Made by a program: the position numbers and the translations under genes. From DATMNI01 sp035570275 (GTDB taxonomy: Bacteria; Acidobacteriota; Terriglobia; Bryobacterales; Bryobacteraceae), in contig DATMNI010000336.1 in assembly GCA_035570275.1 (NCBI GenBank), positions 1 through 40,360 on the forward strand: a stretch of DNA of 40,360 bases. Direction: 5' to 3'. The notes under the pieces were generated by a model. The model did no database searches. It was not told the origin of the DNA and was given only the letters and a program-made list of their open reading frames with translations. Position 1 is the stretch's first letter; each line of letters starts with the position of its first letter. Shown here in pieces: positions 38,963-40,360 of this stretch.

Positions 38963-39937
38963 ATGGCCATGCTGTCGATCGTGATTCCGATCCACAACGA
39001 GGAGCCCTCCATTCTCCCGTTGTACGACCGCCTCACCGCGGTGCTGGAACAGTTGCAGCGGCCATACGAAATCCTCTTTGTGGACGACGCTTCCACCGAC
39101 CGCAGTTTCGAACTGCTGGCCAACCTGGTGGAGACCGACGGTCACCTCAAAGTGATCCGGCTGCGCCGCAATTTCGGGCAGACGGCGGCCCTTTCAGCGG
39201 GCTTTCACGAATCCAAAGGCGAAGTGATCATCGCCATGGACGGAGATCTGCAGCACGCGCCCGAGGACATACCGGCGCTGCTGGAAAAGATCGACCACGG
39301 CTACGATATCGCCAGCGGCTGGCGGAAGCATCGCGTGGACAACGCGCTGATGCGCAGGGTTCCGTCGCGCATCGCCAACTGGATGATGGCCCAGGCGTCG
39401 GGCATGAAGCTGCACGATTTCGGCACCACCTTTAAAGCCTACCGCGCGGAAGTGCTGAAAGATGTGAACCTGTACGGCGAACTGCACCGTTTTATTCCGG
39501 CGCTGGCCAGCTTCTACGGCGCCCGGGTGGCGGAGGTGCCCATCCGCAACGTGCCCCGCGCGGCCGGCGATTCCCACTATGGCATCGGCCGTACCTTTCG
39601 CGTGATGTTCGATATCCTCACCATCAAGTTCCTGCTGAAGTACATGACGCGGCCCATGCACTTCTTCGGTTCGCTGGGTCTGGCCGGCACCACCTGTGGC
39701 GGCGCCATCATGGTTTATCTCTCCATCAAGAAGCTGCTGGGCTACGAGATTGTCATCGAGCACGGCCCGCTGATGATTGCCGGCGCCCTGCTGCTGCTGG
39801 CGGGTCTGATGATGTTCAGCACCGGGTTGATCGGCGAGATGATGATGCGCACATACTTCGAAAGCCAGGACCGGCGGATTTATGCCGTGCGCGAAATCCT
39901 GACGCGCAAGCAGCGCGGCGTGGCCGGCGGCAAGTAA
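38963..39937 (+). CDS. GtrB/DPM1-like polyprenyl-phosphate glycosyltransferase
   Basis: 324 residues. GT2 catalytic domain: LSIVIPIHNEEPSILPLY, EILFVDDASTDRSFELL, RRNFGQTAALSAGF, IIAMDGDLQHAPEDIPALL (DxD-like) and the DFGTTFKAYR motif. Two C-terminal membrane helices follow (about 233-257 and 270-295), as in DPM1/GtrB enzymes that move a sugar from UDP- or GDP-sugar onto undecaprenyl phosphate. Product use (O-antigen, arabinose-lipid or glycoprotein) is not defined. ATG 38963 has AAGGG upstream. Confidence 0.9.
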   Translation: MAMLSIVIPIHNEEPSILPLYDRLTAVLEQLQRPYEILFVDDASTDRSFELLANLVETDGHLKVIRLRRNFGQTAALSAGFHESKGEVIIAMDGDLQHAPEDIPALLEKIDHGYDIASGWRKHRVDNALMRRVPSRIANWMMAQASGMKLHDFGTTFKAYRAEVLKDVNLYGELHRFIPALASFYGARVAEVPIRNVPRAAGDSHYGIGRTFRVMFDILTIKFLLKYMTRPMHFFGSLGLAGTTCGGAIMVYLSIKKLLGYEIVIEHGPLMIAGALLLLAGLMMFSTGLIGEMMMRTYFESQDRRIYAVREILTRKQRGVAGGK

Positions 39938-40360
39938 CGGCAGCGGGTCAGATTGAAAAACGAGGCATTTTCGAGGTGTATCTGGACTTCCCGCTGGAGC
40001 ACCACGGCGGTACATTGCGGTAGCTTCGGGCTCGGCAGTAATCGCTTTTGCGCTCCCATAGAAGGAAAGCTATGAAAAACTCTGACCTTCTTCTGGCGCG
40101 CGGCCCGTTGCCAGTTCGATCGCCAGTTCAATTTCAGCTCAGTTCAATTTCGGCTATGCTCTATAGGAATGGCCACGCGCGGCAGCTCAAGCCAAACCAC
40201 CAAGAAGAGGGCACTGCAAACGGGTGCGGCTACTTTAGGGCGACGGGCAAGTAGGTATAAATTCAACGAGTTGGGGCCGATCAGCCTGTCTTCTGCTATC
40301 GCTTAGACCGGGGATATCCGAATAACCCCTGTTTTTGATTCAGTTTTGGCGCTTGGACGC
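39938..40360. other. Region after the glycosyltransferase, no firm gene
   Basis: About 420 bases up to the window edge. Apart from the doubtful frame at 40072, nothing is recognised. The last 100 bases are AT-richer and could be the promoter region of a gene beyond the window. Confidence 0.4.
40072..40254 (+). CDS. Doubtful small open frame
   Basis: 60 residues starting MKNSDLLLARGPLPVRSPVQ, with AAGGAAAG 3 bases before the ATG. The coding stretch contains a 15-bp direct repeat (AGTTCAATTTC, around 40130-40155). No domain is recognised. The ribosome binding site is the only support, and it may be another gene stump. Confidence 0.25.
   Translation: MKNSDLLLARGPLPVRSPVQFQLSSISAMLYRNGHARQLKPNHQEEGTANGCGYFRATGK

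Noticed and set aside
1..40360. tRNA or rRNA genes
   Set aside because: I looked for TpsiC-arm-like and rRNA-like stretches in the spacers by eye and saw none; a covariance search would be needed to exclude them.

Overview
The window reads as chromosomal DNA of a GC-rich soil bacterium. The best guess is Acidobacteriota close to Solibacter/Bryobacter. The reasons are a DUF1549/DUF1553 cytochrome-type protein, Ig-module surface proteins with homogenised repeats, a polyphosphatase/CHAD locus, many secreted or periplasmic proteins behind short signal peptides, small dispersed palindromic repeats and many decayed genes. This taxonomic call is inference, because there is no rRNA or marker set here. 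No tRNA, rRNA, CRISPR array, prophage or complete insertion sequence was seen.

Layout. 1-2.6 kb: 5' part of a DUF1549/DUF1553 gene (minus), a DUF3500 remnant and a mostly empty stretch. 2.6-6.4 kb: an HGSNAT/DUF5009-like membrane acyltransferase, a small degenerate receiver protein and a JAMM-metalloprotease/membrane fusion. 6.5-9.6 kb: two exported Ig-type proteins. 9.8-14.4 kb: a tight operon of TonB-dependent receptor, YfiR-like periplasmic protein and CHASE8-like hybrid histidine kinase. 14.6-18.5 kb: a lipoprotein, a TIGR00300 (ornithine cyclodeaminase-type) enzyme, queF and a coiled-coil methyltransferase. The last three overlap. 18.5-22.2 kb (minus): a four-gene operon of ECF sigma factor, ZAS/HEAT anti-sigma factor, DUF4097 protein and double-PDZ protein. 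22.4-26.6 kb (minus): a broken PIN toxin with intact antitoxin, a CHAD protein split in two, PPX/GppA polyphosphatase and an apparently intact PemK/MazF module.

26.8-27.5 kb: a deletion scar joining an ABC ATPase to the tail of a LuxR-type response regulator. 27.6-31.4 kb: a membrane protein, an esterase, a sarcosine-oxidase-like flavoenzyme and a DUF2934 protein. 31.8-36.8 kb: a 49-aa lmo0937-type membrane protein, a PQQ-type beta-propeller, a cytochrome c/copper-monooxygenase-like protein and a secreted alpha/beta-hydrolase. 37.0-39.9 kb: a MEMO1-like protein and a SpoU/TrmH RNA methyltransferase (minus), divergent from a GtrB-like glycosyltransferase.

Two themes recur. First, short minisatellites with units of 12, 15 or 18 bp lie inside at least six genes, always in frame. 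Second, dispersed hairpin elements sit at gene ends and between genes. The two most interesting multigene units are the sigma/ZAS-HEAT/DUF4097/PDZ operon, a likely self-contained envelope-stress circuit, and the receptor/YfiR/hybrid-kinase operon, a likely outer-membrane-to-cytoplasm signalling chain.
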